NCBI RefSeq assembly: GCF_023898315.1
Contig: NC_064623.1
Coordinates: 13,095,140 to 13,159,139, forward strand
Source: Schistocerca nitens
Taxonomy: Eukaryota > Arthropoda > Insecta > Orthoptera > Acrididae
Length of the DNA stretch: 64,000 bases
Reading direction: 5' to 3'
The translations under genes were made by a program, and so were the position numbers. Below are positions 33,900 to 44,516 of this stretch, in pieces (the first letter of the stretch is position 1; each line of letters opens with the position of its first letter). The notes beneath the pieces are model-generated. The model had not been told where the DNA came from and did no database searches. It saw only the letters and a list, made by a program, of their open reading frames with translations.

Positions 33900-34985
33900 C
33901 CATCTTTTATTTGAGCTTATGTATGTCGATAAAATTGGTTCTGAACTGGGAATGCAACTCAGACCGCCCTTAACGCGGAATTTGGTCCCTTCGTGGCAAT
34001 ACAGCTCGGCTACAATTTGTTGTTTGTTCAAAACTGCAGATTCCTCAACACCTTCACATATTACGCGTGAATGGGATCGAATCCTGGCCCGGCACTAAAG
34101 ATTTAATTATGTATTATCAAGCTCTAGCATGAGAACACCTATCTGTTGGTGGATAATAATTTCGATTTTTAATGTATTTTCATTCACTGTCAACACTAAC
34201 GATATCTGACGTTTTTAACTCCCAGTGAGACACAGAACTATTTGCGAGATGACTGTAAGTTCAAGATGCTATTCTGAGCAGCTGGTGGAGAAAAATTCGG
34301 TAGCTGACGTCTCTTTGTGTGTAATCAACAACGATATGTGTGGGGCTCTATTCCCAGTGAGCGCTGAACTCTTTGTCATATTATTTTAGTTCAAACATGC
34401 TCACATGTCACTGCTGGTGCAACAAACCCATATTTAACGTTCGTTTTCTCTAGAATATAACAGCGATAGGTGCCGGGTTGGAGTCCTGGGAAGGAAAAAA
34501 TTAATGTTTCGTCTCGTCATTTCAGTTAAAACATCTAGCTACTGCCGCGAAATTCCGATATGTCACATTTGACTGTGCTTCGATAGCAATCCGATTAGGT
34601 TCCGGGTTCGAATCCGTGTCCAACACACAGCTTTACCTCACGGCATTTCAAGTAAGTTACTTGTGAAGAAGCAATATTTAACATCTCTCGTAGTTCGTTA
34701 ACAGGGACAATAGATGCTGGGTAGGAATTCGCGTCTGTTAAAAATGTTTGCGTTATGCAATTTAAAGTTGATATTTGCTAACTGATACTGTCTAAAATCG
34801 AGGTATATCATCTCTGTATGCCTAATCAGGAATGACTGCTAGTTTCCGTCAGTCACGAAATCTTTGCTTAGTCTGCATGAGCTGGGTTTGAATCCATATG
34901 CAGAACAAGACGGTTCGTCGTGTCATTTAATGTTCATACATATTCTCAACTAGCTGCTCGTGAATAACTTAAATTTTTAATGTCA
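33900..34985 (+). repeat. Degenerate tandem array with tRNA B-box-like motif (array 2)
   Basis: B-box-like cores recur near 34068 (GGGATCGAATCCTGG), 34345 (GGGGCTCTATTCCC), 34476 (CGGGTTGGAGTCCTGG), 34603 (CCGGGTTCGAATCCG), 34716 (TGGGTAGGAATTCG) and 34882 (TGGGTTTGAATCC). Spacing is about 115-165 bases where complete. Each is followed by an invariant-sense phrase of the type CATTTCAGTTAAAACATCTA, then GCTACTG(C/T). Units are too diverged for a young satellite. The shared vocabulary with 27.8-28.4 kb shows one dispersed family. Confidence 0.6.
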
Positions 34986-35020
34986 TTTTGTGTTAAATAG
35001 TTCAAATGGTTCATATGGCA

Positions 35021-35222
35021 AGCCGACCGGAGTGGCCGTGCGGTTCTGGGCGCTACAGTCTGGAACCGCGCGACCGCAACGGTCGCAGGTTCGAGTCCTG
35101 TCTCGGACATGGTGTGTCTGAGGTCCTTAGGCTAGTTAGGTTTAAGTAGTTCTAAGTTCTAGCGGACTGATAACCTCAGAAGTTAAGTCCCATAGTGCTC
35201 AGAGCCATTAGAACCATTTCTG
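35021..35222 (+). mobile_element. tRNA-derived SINE, SgrP1-like, copy 1
   Basis: Begins AGCCGACCGGAGTGGCCGTG. It carries an A-box-like region and a B-box (CAGGTTCGAGTCCTG), then the body (GTCCTTAGGCTAGTTAGGTT; AGTTAAGTCCCATAGTGCTC), ending CAGAGCCATTAGAACCATTT. It aligns along its whole length with the copy at 35704. Just upstream, TAGTTCAAATGGTTCATATG looks like the inverse of the SINE 3' end, so another copy may have been present. Family name is from memory of Schistocerca repeats. Confidence 0.85.
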
Positions 35223-35703
35223 AAGTATACGAGTATTTACGAACAGTACAAGCAGGATTGCAGCGAACTGATCACTTAGTGCAACATGGAGTACCTGTGT
35301 AATTAGTCATTCCAGCTGCATATCTGAGGGTAAGATTTGTTAAGCATTTCATTGCAGAATTAATGTAATATCCGCACGATAATCTCTGCAGTCATACTTT
35401 ATTAGGAGCCCGCGATTGGAGTACCATGTTCGTTAAATCGGATTACTCAAGCTGAGGCCAAATAAAGACAAGCGACGACGCCACAACACTATCTTTACTT
35501 AAGTAGGTAGTCAGCGCTAAAGTATGTGCGCCACCATTAACGTTACTGTAAGCAGTTTGACAACGTAACACCACCACAACTACTGACAACCTGAACCATT
35601 ATCATCACGCAGTTGTGACTCTCAGTGATTACAGGTTACTGATGTTTGTCAAGAATAGCGGAAAGCGCCTCTGAAGTTCCATTTGCATTACGACTAGCAC
35701 GTG

Positions 35704-35901
35704 GCCGGCCGCGGTGGTCTAGCGGTTCTAGGCGCTCAGTCCGGAACCGCGCGACTGCTACGGCCGCAGGTTCGAATCCTGACTCGGGCATGGATGTGTG
35801 TGATGTCCTTAGGTTACTTAGGTTTAAGTAGTTCTAAGTTCTAGGGGACTGATGACCACAGATGTTAAGTCCAATAGTGCTCAGAACCATTTGAACCATT
35901 T
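35704..35901 (+). mobile_element. tRNA-derived SINE, SgrP1-like, copy 2, with target duplication
   Basis: Begins GCCGGCCGCGGTGGTCTAGC, with an A-box (TGGTCTAGCGG) and a B-box (AGGTTCGAATCCTG). The body is the same as the 35.0-kb copy, ending AACCATTTGAACCATTT. Flanked by GACTAGCAC (35692-35700) and GACTAGGAC (35902-35910), a 9-bp target duplication with one change, proving a complete insertion. The RNA polymerase III internal promoter looks intact. Confidence 0.92.
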
Positions 35902-36534
35902 GACTAGGACGGAGAGAATGCTAAATAACAGTAATAGGTCACCCAGCGAAGAGTAGAGTCCACGTATTGTCTGAAGTTCTTGCAGTTTGATATAATGCAG
36001 TTCCCGATAGTTTCACACTAACGGGTTCTTTTGTCTATTGAAATACTCATATGGGAATCATAAAAGTGGAATTGCTAGATCACCCAACTACCTTAATAAC
36101 ACCTCATTCTGGATTGAATACGACTCGGAAAGCGACGTTAATTTGACGTTTTCATCCATCTCCTGACGTCTCACTGAATGAAGTCTGAAGTGCACGCACA
36201 GTTGTGTTGCCTGCCGCAAGGATTCTGTGAAGTGTTGTGGCAGCTGGCAGTCATTGCTGAATACACACATGTGCAAATAACCTCACTGCTCTAGCGGAAC
36301 TCGTCTTTGTTGCATTTTTTCCATACGATAATTAGCACAATAACATAAGGCTTGTTCTGCTGAAGAACTTGATGCCCACAAGTCCTTAAATAATAATCTC
36401 CTAGCGGGAGGAATAAATACATGAAAGGAAACAGACTGTTGGACGAAAGAATGGACAGCTCCCTGCTTTTGGCGTTTCCGATAGCGCCTACGATAAGAAT
36501 CTGGTGTCATATTATGCTTCAGAACTCTAAACTG

Positions 36535-36710
36535 TTTATTTTTTTACTTCATACTAAAACAAAAGTTGTGATATGAGACGAGGAAATGACTTATATGCTT
36601 CTCAGGAACTTTAGTTTTTCGTGTTTATTTTCTCACTTCATATTAAAACAAGGGCGTTAATATGAGAAGAGGAAATGAAATATACGCTTCCAAGACATAA
36701 TATTTCCTTG
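36535..36710. repeat. Tandem duplication, two units of about 88 bp
   Basis: TGTTTATTTTTTTACTTCAT at 36532 recurs as TGTTTATTTTCTCACTTCAT at about 36621. The following bases (ATGAGACGAGGAAATGAC versus ATGAGAAGAGGAAATGAA) keep register over about 88 bases at roughly 80 percent identity. Confidence 0.75.
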
Positions 36711-37294
36711 TGTGCTATTACTGCAAACATGAAAGCCCTGCAGTTAATTATTGTATGTTGGATAAGTTTTGATATCACCTCACATTCCTTTGTGACAAGG
36801 TTCCTATTGTCTTGGGATTCAAATAGAGTGGACGTTTCATCACTGGTTAATATTCTGATGACTAATGACATGATACCCGTTGCAATTGCTCCATGGCACC
36901 TGTGAGTAGAGTCTCACGTTGGTTACTATAAGAACACGCAGGCAGTGATATCCGCTCACTGCAGTCAGAGCAAAGGTGATTTCTTTCTGTTTAGGGCGAA
37001 GCGTCTGCTGCAGTGTCCACGCTCAGCCAACATAAACAGATCGCGGCGGCATTGGGCACTGCTAATCGCTGCACTTGTCGCGAGCCTCGACAACAAGAGC
37101 GCACTGTCTCTGCTAACGATACTATGGAGTTAATAGATCTTACTTAACGGAATACGCAGGACGTGGGATGGGTAAAAATTCAGTTTGTAGCTTCCCATCG
37201 CATTAAAATACTTTAGTCATATTTGATGCAATATTTATTGTTGGTTGTCTCTCTAATGTTAATAGTATTGATTCACATCGTGCGTTAACACGAA

Positions 37295-37298
<4 letters not shown>
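36711..37298. other. No recognised feature
   Basis: Short open frames on both strands (for example 36675-36905 plus) overlap each other and lack motifs. Confidence 0.4.

Positions 37299-37346
<48 letters not shown>
37299..37346. repeat. (CA)n microsatellite
   Basis: About 24 CA units. Confidence 0.96.
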
Positions 37347-37348
<2 letters not shown>

Positions 37349-37578
37349 CATTGATTCCTGTGAGGGTGACAACTACTGTGTGTTGAACAACACATGCACC
37401 AGTCAGTTCCTCAGTTGGCGTCGAGTGGATGAGATTTTTCAATTACCTTGCACTGCAAGAATTGTAAGGAGGGGACTGAAAGTAAATGGACTTGATGTAT
37501 GCTAAAAGGCTGTGACAAAGCAAAGCTTGACCGATTATCAGATAACTGTCCACATGGGCTTTGTGGACGAGTATACTT

Positions 37579-37895
37579 TTAGTAACCAACCCACTCACGA
37601 TCATTACGTAAGATTTCTCGAGGGCGTAGGGGAATTGATTTCATTAAGTCGTCGACAGTGTAGCGTGATGGTTTACTTCCCACCATACGTTTTCTATATT
37701 CGTCCAAAGGTCGCTTGCATTTGTAGGGACACATGGCAATGACCTTGTTACCTCTGCCCACATATTCTCTATCTGGTTGATGTTCGGTGATCGTGGAACA
37801 AACGGCAACAGCTTCATCCTCTCTTGGCCCTGAAACCAATCTCGCACTGCTCTACTATGATGGATGGGTCTCTGCTCCTGTAAATACATTGTTAT
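37579..37895 (-). pseudogene. Tc1-like transposase C-terminal fragment
   Basis: The minus strand reads YLQEQRPIHHSRAVRDWFQG, then QERMKLLPFVPRSPNINQIE and NMWAEVTRSLP, ending VWWEVN. This matches the end of DD34D/E Tc1-like transposases (QQD.AP.H.SR.V.DWF...LPWP..SPDLNPIEN.WAE). The second catalytic Asp (normally QDNAP) is lost (QEQRP) and SPDLNP reads SPNINQ, while the final Glu (IEN) remains. Nothing recognisable of the N-terminal half remains upstream (to about 38.1 kb), so it is a fragment. Confidence 0.8.
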
Positions 37896-38284
37896 GTCGT
37901 TAGTTCATATATTTATATTTAAATAACGTATTTGTAATAAGCACAGTGTTTAAGAATTCATTTCCTGTCATAGATAAGTGATCTGGATTCAACAGTCCGA
38001 TTAAGAATGTGGTTCACCCAGTCTATCATATGATGAGCGTCATAGTCGGATAGCCACATTAAGACTGACTGGCTGAATCCGATTAGGACGATCTTGTATC
38101 GAAATGAAATTACAGAAATCGGATAATTTGAACGTCTGTATTGCAACAAAGCTGCGCACATAAATTCCTATGATGGGGTAACAGCTAGCAACTGTCTAAG
38201 AAAAAGTGAGAAATATGTCTACTAGCAGCAATGTAACGTAATTATAAACCATGTTTATGTGATAGATGAGTGTTGTTCGATTCA

Positions 38285-38338
38285 GTATTTCCATTTCAGT
38301 GGAGGGAAGATACACCATATCGGATTTGCTGATGACAT
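38285..38338 (+). pseudogene. Tiny LINE RT scrap
   Basis: GGKIHHIGFADDIMT is the catalytic box of an RTE-like RT (usual G.KI..LRFADDIVL). It ends at an ATA-rich microsatellite (38341-38361) that abuts the start of the next LINE. Confidence 0.5.
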
Positions 38339-38361
38339 AATGACAATAATAATAATAATAC

Positions 38362-39365
38362 AAATCCCGTGTGGCCGATAGGGGAAACCCTCCCCCATAT
38401 GGATGGTACCGAGGAAATCAAATACGTGTGGTGAACCAAATACTAACACAATCCTGAACGGCTACTCAATCCGTTGAACCCAAAATCCAGACACATCTGA
38501 GTGAAAATCACCGCTACTCTGGTCACCGTCTGTTAGCTCAATGAGCTTGGCTGAAAATATTTGCTTCCAAAGGCTTCAACACCCTCTGGTCCTGTCCGGT
38601 CCTGGTATCACCCAGGCCAAACCAATGAAACACAAGAAAACATGAACTATGCAAGCAAAGGTAACTTTATCCCAGGTGGTACACAACCTGGCCACCAATA
38701 GGCGGCAGTTGGATTTTCGCACTCTGGGGAGTCCAGGTTAGCACGGCAGAGAATATTGAAGATCTCTGGTAAATTTCCCTACAAGCAGAAAACATTCATT
38801 TGAAAACTAAACATCGATACATTGATCCAAACAAGAAACCTAAATAATCTCACAAAAGAAATCATCCGCCAAAAAATTCTCATCCTTGCTCTTCAAGAAC
38901 CACGATTAATTGACAATTAAATTTGCATTACGGAAACCATGGCATCTTCAAAATACAACAAAAGGTAGCGAAACTCGCACCAATCCTCGGCATTGCATTT
39001 CTCGAACACAGATCTATCAACAACTCTGTCGAAGAAATCACACCCATCAACAATCGAGTTATGACTATGCTCATTCAGAGCCCCTATAAAAAATATACAC
39101 TCATAAATGCACATGCCCCCACCAACATCGAAAATAAGGAAAACACCGAAAATGTCGAAAAATTGTGGAACACACTCGAAAATACTATGAGCAAAATTTA
39201 CCAAGATGACGTGAAAATACTAATGGGAGGCTTCAACTCTCTATTTGGGACAGAAAAAACCTGTAGAAAAATCATTGGCACAAATTCAACACACCGAAAC
39301 GCTTAGACCAACAGCACACGTCTGACTGACATTTGCCAACAATTCAACCACATAAGAATGTCTTC
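38362..39365 (+). pseudogene. LINE 5' end: 5' UTR plus endonuclease domain
   Basis: Plus-strand frames from about 38780 read as an APE-type LINE endonuclease. Visible motifs are LGIAFLEHRSINNSVEEITP, then NNRVMTMLIQSPYKKYTLIN, HAPTNIENKENTENVEKLW and VKILMGGFNSLFGTEKTCRK, ending TRLTDICQQFNHIRMSS. These correspond to TLIN.HAPT...K and the GDFNA.FG box (GGFNSLFG here, catalytic Asp to Gly). The 420 bases before, starting near AATCCCGTGTGGCCGATAGG, would be the 5' UTR. Stops occur early (near 38850 and 38915) and at 39304. Retaining the 5' end while losing everything after the endonuclease is the reverse of the usual 5' truncation, so a later deletion is likely. Confidence 0.75.
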
Positions 39366-39394
39366 CCACTTAGGAAGTAGCCTGTTCCCAAGAA

Positions 39395-41400
39395 ACATGT
39401 TTGGCTACCAGGTGCAAGCTGCTTTCGTTCGCCTTTCGAGACTCGCTGAAAGCCAGATTTTTAATTCTTTTGTAGCAGAGCTACAAGCAGGCAGATACAA
39501 ACGCAATAAGGGAATCGTAAGACAACGCGCCTTGCTACTTTCAGTAACCCTTAGTGTCAGAGCGAAAACCTTACGGTACTGCCAAATTCATAATGACGAC
39601 ATATTTTTTGTTGTTGTGAATACATAATTATATCTATGAAATGCCACTTTTCATAATAATAGCGGATGATACAGGAAATGAAGTAAATACGGATCTTTTC
39701 GAAGTCAAAAGTCGGTAATGTCCTACTAATTCGTATTAAAATACGCTCAATCGTCTCACAGATACTTAATGCTTTATTAAGATAGTCTGCCGTCGTGATG
39801 TTTCTGTAGTAAGCTGAATTTATTTTGTATTAGTACAGTGAATATTTTAATTGGATTTTCCGATAGTTTACTAAACGCAACAGTAATCATCAATGAGAAA
39901 TTAATCAGCAAAAGAATTTTCTTTCACGATATCTAAAACGATCTGACAATGCTAAAGTTGTTTACAAATTCTACGCCAGTAGAAACCTACTGGTTTCAAC
40001 GATATAATTATACCAGAGTAGCTTTAAGAGTATTTTCGTCTAGAAATGAATTGCGTCGACGGTTGATCGATCAAGAGCGGGAAAGGTAAAACTTAACGAA
40101 TATATGACGAGAGGGACAAGTGCTTGAGAGAGGACTTCTCTATCAATACAAGTGCCTGAGAGACGACTTTAATTTCAGTCTCCTGGATAGTTTTGTTTCT
40201 CAAATCAAGAAGTGCGTTATCATGCAGTAGAACATGTGATGTAGTTGGGTTGCTCGATTTTCTTACGCTGAGACCGAAAGGTGTCTCAGTTGTTGGCAAC
40301 AAATTCCAGCTGTGTTTTGGTAGAATTCGTAGCCCAAAACTCACTTTTGGAGCTATCAGATGTAAAATATTATGTTCACACTACTCTTTGCTCGAGTTTA
40401 TGTCTTTTGGAGGGGCTCAGCCTCTCATTTCTTCTTAGGAAGTTAATGATAAAGGCATCATAACACGTCACCAGTTACAGTACTGCATACGAATGCTCAA
40501 TGAGCGACCTGATGACGTTCAATAATAGTCACTCCGTTGATTTTTGTTGTTTCGAATTAGAGCATGTAGTACTCGTACACCAGACTTCTGAACTTTGCCT
40601 GTTGAATGCAAATGTCGCATGATGGTAAAATGGTAATCTATCACATATATCAGTAGTCGAGACTTGCTTAATGTGGAAAATCATTGATGCCAGAACGATC
40701 TTTGTTGAAACAAGAATATCTTTTTCTGGCGTATTTTTCCCAAAAGCACTCGCTCCACACACAATTCAAATCTTTCTAGCTGCCTCCTCTGCATTCACCC
40801 CTCTGTTATACCAAAAGTAAACGTTGTGTTGCAGATGTTACACCTATTTCCACTTGCGACTCAATTTTACAATGCTTAACTGTAGTTCATGATTCTCAAG
40901 TATGCAAAATCCAATGCTTAACTGCAAGATGATAACTAGAACTTCAAATTCGAAAATGACAGTTGATACATACACTGACAGCGTCGCGCCGCGTTCACCT
41001 GAGCGGTGCCGGATTTTAGGCGGCGGGTGGCGCCTGGCCGGTGACCGGTAGCCGCTGCAGCGCGAGGAAAGGCTCGAGCGTAAGCTGTTATGATCGCGGC
41101 GTAGCCACGAGCTGTCCTGCGGAATTGTTTCTGGAATACTTGTTATTGCTGGTGGGTAGAATGTGAAGCGAATTATCTTCGATGTTCAGTCAGACTCATA
41201 ACTTTAGACCGACTGTAGGAAAAAAAAAAAAAAAAAAAAATCAGTTGGACGCGAACAGGCGACTATAACCTTAGAACGCACGACGCTTGCCACTAGACCA
41301 CGGGCTCACATAGTCCGACAACGTCTCGGAAGTAGACAATACTTCCTCCTAACACTTCCGCATCTTACAGTGTTGCCAGATTGTGCATATGGCCGGACTT
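39395..41400. repeat. Unidentified long interspersed repeat, copy 2
   Basis: Co-linear with 31.7-33.4 kb (see copy 1 for matching blocks), but with extra sequence at about 40000-40800 not found in copy 1. It ends at a region with an A-run (41221-41240) and a tRNA-like module. No protein is encoded; the open frames inside are short and overlapping. Confidence 0.5.
41241..41312 (-). repeat. tRNA-like module (tRNA-derived repeat head)
   Basis: The minus strand reads GTGAGCCCGTGGTCTAGTGG, then CAAGCGTCGTGCGTTC and CTGTTCGCGTCC. The A-box TGGTCTAGTGGCAAGCG is excellent and the B-box moderate. The acceptor stem does not pair convincingly. An A-run lies immediately beyond it in minus sense. Confidence 0.5.
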
Positions 41401-41412
41401 AGAGTTGTCAGG

Positions 41413-41490
41413 GGCGGTCAGTTTTATTGGCCACCTTAAGTGAATGACTCAGACTTAGTCTCTGTGGCGGCCGGCCGGCGGTCAGTTTTA
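41413..41490. repeat. 17-bp direct repeat flanking about 44 bp
   Basis: GGCGGTCAGTTTTATTG occurs at about 41413 and 41474. The second copy is preceded by GGCCGGCC. A small duplication or the footprint of an excised insertion. Confidence 0.6.
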
Positions 41491-41871
41491 TTGTCTAAGA
41501 CTGTACATACAATCAATGTCAGACTGCTTTATGCCAACATTCCAAACTAAGCCTAGGGCTACACTACAGATCAGCCTGTCACCACCACCAAGATTTAGAA
41601 ACATGTAGCATGCTGGGGCAAATCCAGATTAACAACTTAACAAGTCCAACAGTTTAGAGTAGTTTTAAGTTATACACTGAAGATATATTGCCAATCATTG
41701 ATTACCCTATGATACTTTCTTACCTATATTTACATAAATGACACCCAACATGAACACTAATAAATACTAAATCATTTCATAAACTCACTGGAAAGTCCTA
41801 CATATACAAAAAATGTACAACATCAGTTATCTGGCAAATACAAATAATAAACTATACTTTTGTTTCCTCAC

Positions 41872-42605
41872 CTTCCACAGAATTAAATGTCATTTCTTTG
41901 CACTCCATTTTCTGTTGGTGAACACACTCCAAATGGTGTATCAGTTCTTGCCTCCGAGAGCATCTAAATGTATTGCACTCAGTACATGTCATCTAAATAA
42001 CAAAAAAAACAGGTTTTTGCTTAATATCTTAATAGCGTACTGCAACGGAAAAAGAACGTGTAAGCACAATTAATGCACTTATTCATCCATCATGTTTCAT
42101 ACTGCCAATTATGAAGGAGAATCTTCAGGGATGTGGAACAACACAGTGAAGCCGCGGTGAGAAACTAGGGCCTGCATTACTTAAATATCTAAAATAAGTT
42201 ATTTGTGCTTCATGAAACTACTTTAAAAATTTAGAGGAAAGGCTGCATCCCCGATATCACACTGGTGATATCTCCATAACGTTTTCACCAATATAGCACG
42301 CTTCGCCAATATAGCACGCTGCCATCTGCTTGCAGTTACATTAAGATTCACGCAGCACTCATATGGTGACAGAGAGGTAACCAACTTGCCTCCTACCTTT
42401 CCAGACGCGAAATTGTGTCTCTTCATGTGTTTACGTCTGTTACCAACTTGTCGCAAATATTACATATTTCTTTCCTAGGCTGTACATAAATATTCTTGCG
42501 ATGCTTCATCCTCATATGTCGGTACAAGCTTTTTCTTGTATTAAAATTTGTTCCACACACGTCGCACAGGCCTGCCACACCACGAGTCCGTTCAACATTA
42601 TCCAT
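41872..42605 (-). pseudogene. C2H2 zinc-finger gene or TE gene, two exons visible, probably frameshifted
   Basis: On the minus strand an ATG at 42605 opens MDNVERTRGVAG. Finger 1 follows (LCDVCGTNFNTRKSLYRHMR then MKH), then the start of finger 2 (EICNICDKL). The frame then hits a stop at 42423, but the next frame supplies KHMKRHNFASGK, so a small deletion has broken finger 2. A good donor (GGAAAG/GTAGGA) ends the exon at 42397. An acceptor (TTTGTTATTTAG) opens exon 2 at 41992 in matching phase. Exon 2 is a third finger, MTCTECNTFRCSRRQELIHH to CVH, ending at a donor (GGAAG/GTGAGG) at 41872. Fingers of this kind precede the DNA-binding region of some insect TE transposases, so TE origin is plausible. 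No later exon was recognised to the left. The promoter side carries the block shared with the Harbinger gene. Confidence 0.65.
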
Positions 42606-42720
42606 AGTATACCTTGCGACGATGAATTCAGAAAAGCACAACATCAACACACACACCAAGATGGGTCCCGCGAAATTCATACGAAGCGTTCAAAGATCTA
42701 CCTACAAGCAGGTACGTCTC

Positions 42721-42779
42721 ATTGGCTCTTACCGCCAACCAATGAGATATCGGTGCCAGTTGAAATAGCTACGTATAAT
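42721..42779 (-). promoter_or_regulatory. 59-bp block shared with the Harbinger promoter (copy 2)
   Basis: Complement of 10216-10274 with two mismatches. It lies about 115 bp upstream (minus sense) of the zinc-finger ATG and contains the same ATTGG/CCAAT pair. Beyond it, a TTCATCGTCG(C/T) phrase precedes the coding region in both loci (near 42620 here, near 10577 at the Harbinger gene). Confidence 0.75.
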
Positions 42780-43443
42780 GCCTCGTATTTATACGTTACA
42801 AAGAGAGACCCAAGCGTTGTTGCAAAAAGTGCAATTTATATCGCAAATGACAACTTGAATTCATATTTTTAAAATGTCAATCTCATCATAAATTGTTTAT
42901 AAAAGGTTTTTAGGTATCTCGACAATTCAACTTTCAAAATTTTGCTTTAGCAGACGAATAACATCGCTAAAGACAATAAATACTGTATATTATAGGTGCT
43001 GTAGGCCTTTCAGCTAATTTTCTACGTAAAGCACGAACTTTTTTTGAATGAAACATAATGCCTCCACTTTTGACATATAGCAAGTATTCTGACACACTAT
43101 TTAACTGCGGTTTCTTCGTCTTGGTGTTCAATTAAGTCTGAGTATCATAAAACTGGTATGTAAACTAATGATAGAAATGATATATCAATTTTCTGTGGAT
43201 CCTAGTGAAAGAAGTCACTGAATATTAAAAATAACAGTACATCTTTAATTCATAATAAGTTATTATTATCAACTTTTCACATTTCCTTTCGGTGAATTTT
43301 CTCTTTTTATGTTGTCATCTACGTGAATCATAAACTATTGAGCAAATGCTCTTCAATGTAATATATACTATTTAAACCACATATGTACAACAGTGTTGGA
43401 TTATTTATTTTTGCACAGCGAAATGACGTGGAAAAAATGGAAA

Positions 43444-43655
43444 TGCCGTGTGGCTAGGGCCACCCGTTGGGTAGACCGTTCGCCTGGTGCAAGTCTTTCG
43501 AGTTGACGCCACTTCGGCGACTTGCGTGTCGATGGGGATGAAATGATGATGAAAGACACACAACACCCAGTCATCACGAGGCAGAGAAAATCCCTGGCCC
43601 CGTGCGCGGGAAGTGAGAACGCTACCGCAAGACCACGAGATGCGGACGACATGGA
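43444..43655 (+). mobile_element. SINE (orthopteran, GCCGTGTGGCTAGGGC type)
   Basis: Starts GCCGTGTGGCTAGGGCCACC and runs through GTTGACGCCACTTCGGCGAC, GATGGGGATGAAATGATGAT, GACACACAACACCCAGTC and AGAGAAAATCCCTGGCCCCG to AAGACCACGAGATGCGGAC. I recall this arrangement as an abundant orthopteran SINE whose right end is an inverse tRNA-like part. It is diverged at the right end. Confidence 0.75.
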
Positions 43656-44516
43656 AAAATTGTTCAGGGACAAAATAGAACTTATATTTTATTAAGACAT
43701 TTTACATTTAGGCTGTGCACATGATCCCATTGCCAATCAATAACCATAGAATATCATTTTACAGATGTCTAATGAACTCGGCACAATGTAGCCTATGAAC
43801 AACTATAGAAAGTGGAAAAATACTTTGTTCACATATCTCCTACACACACCCTTGAACAAATATTTTTCAGATACTGAGTGCTACACATCGCAGATTGGAC
43901 CATAACGTTTCACCAACTTCTGAAACTTGTTATTATTGAGAGGTTTGGTTAGCAGATATTATAACATTTCTTCTGTGCATCGATATTTAATGGTTACATT
44001 TTCCTGCTCTAAGTTATATCTTCTAAAGTGATGCTTAATGACAATATTTTGGGATCTCATACTAGTGACATTATTGTTGGAAAGTGTAACAGCTCCCATA
44101 TTGCCACAAAATATTATAACTGGTTTTATTTTTATAAGATATTCTATTACACCCATCAATGTTCTGAGAGCTGCTTGGATAGTGGAGAATAAGGCCACAT
44201 ATTCAGCTTCTATGGCGCTCAAAGCTACTGTCCTCTGTCTCTTACACGACCAGAATATCAATCCTCCCATTAGTTTAAAACAACTTCCAGTGATGGAGTG
44301 TTTGCATTCCAGCTCACTTCCCCAGTCTGCAACACTGTAACCTTCTAAATTTATATTTCCCTTTTTAGAATACTTCATCTTACAGTCAGCAGTTTCCTTT
44401 AAATATCTGAATATTCTCTTGTTCGCCATCCAATGTTTTTCTCTTGGATCATTGCAAAACTTGCTTACAGCATTTGTGGCAAATGCTGCATCTGGCCTTG
44501 AAGTCTGTGCTGAGTA

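Noticed and set aside
35646..35831. 61-codon frame over the SINE at 35.7 kb
   Set aside because: It is the tRNA-derived SINE head translated; no real protein.
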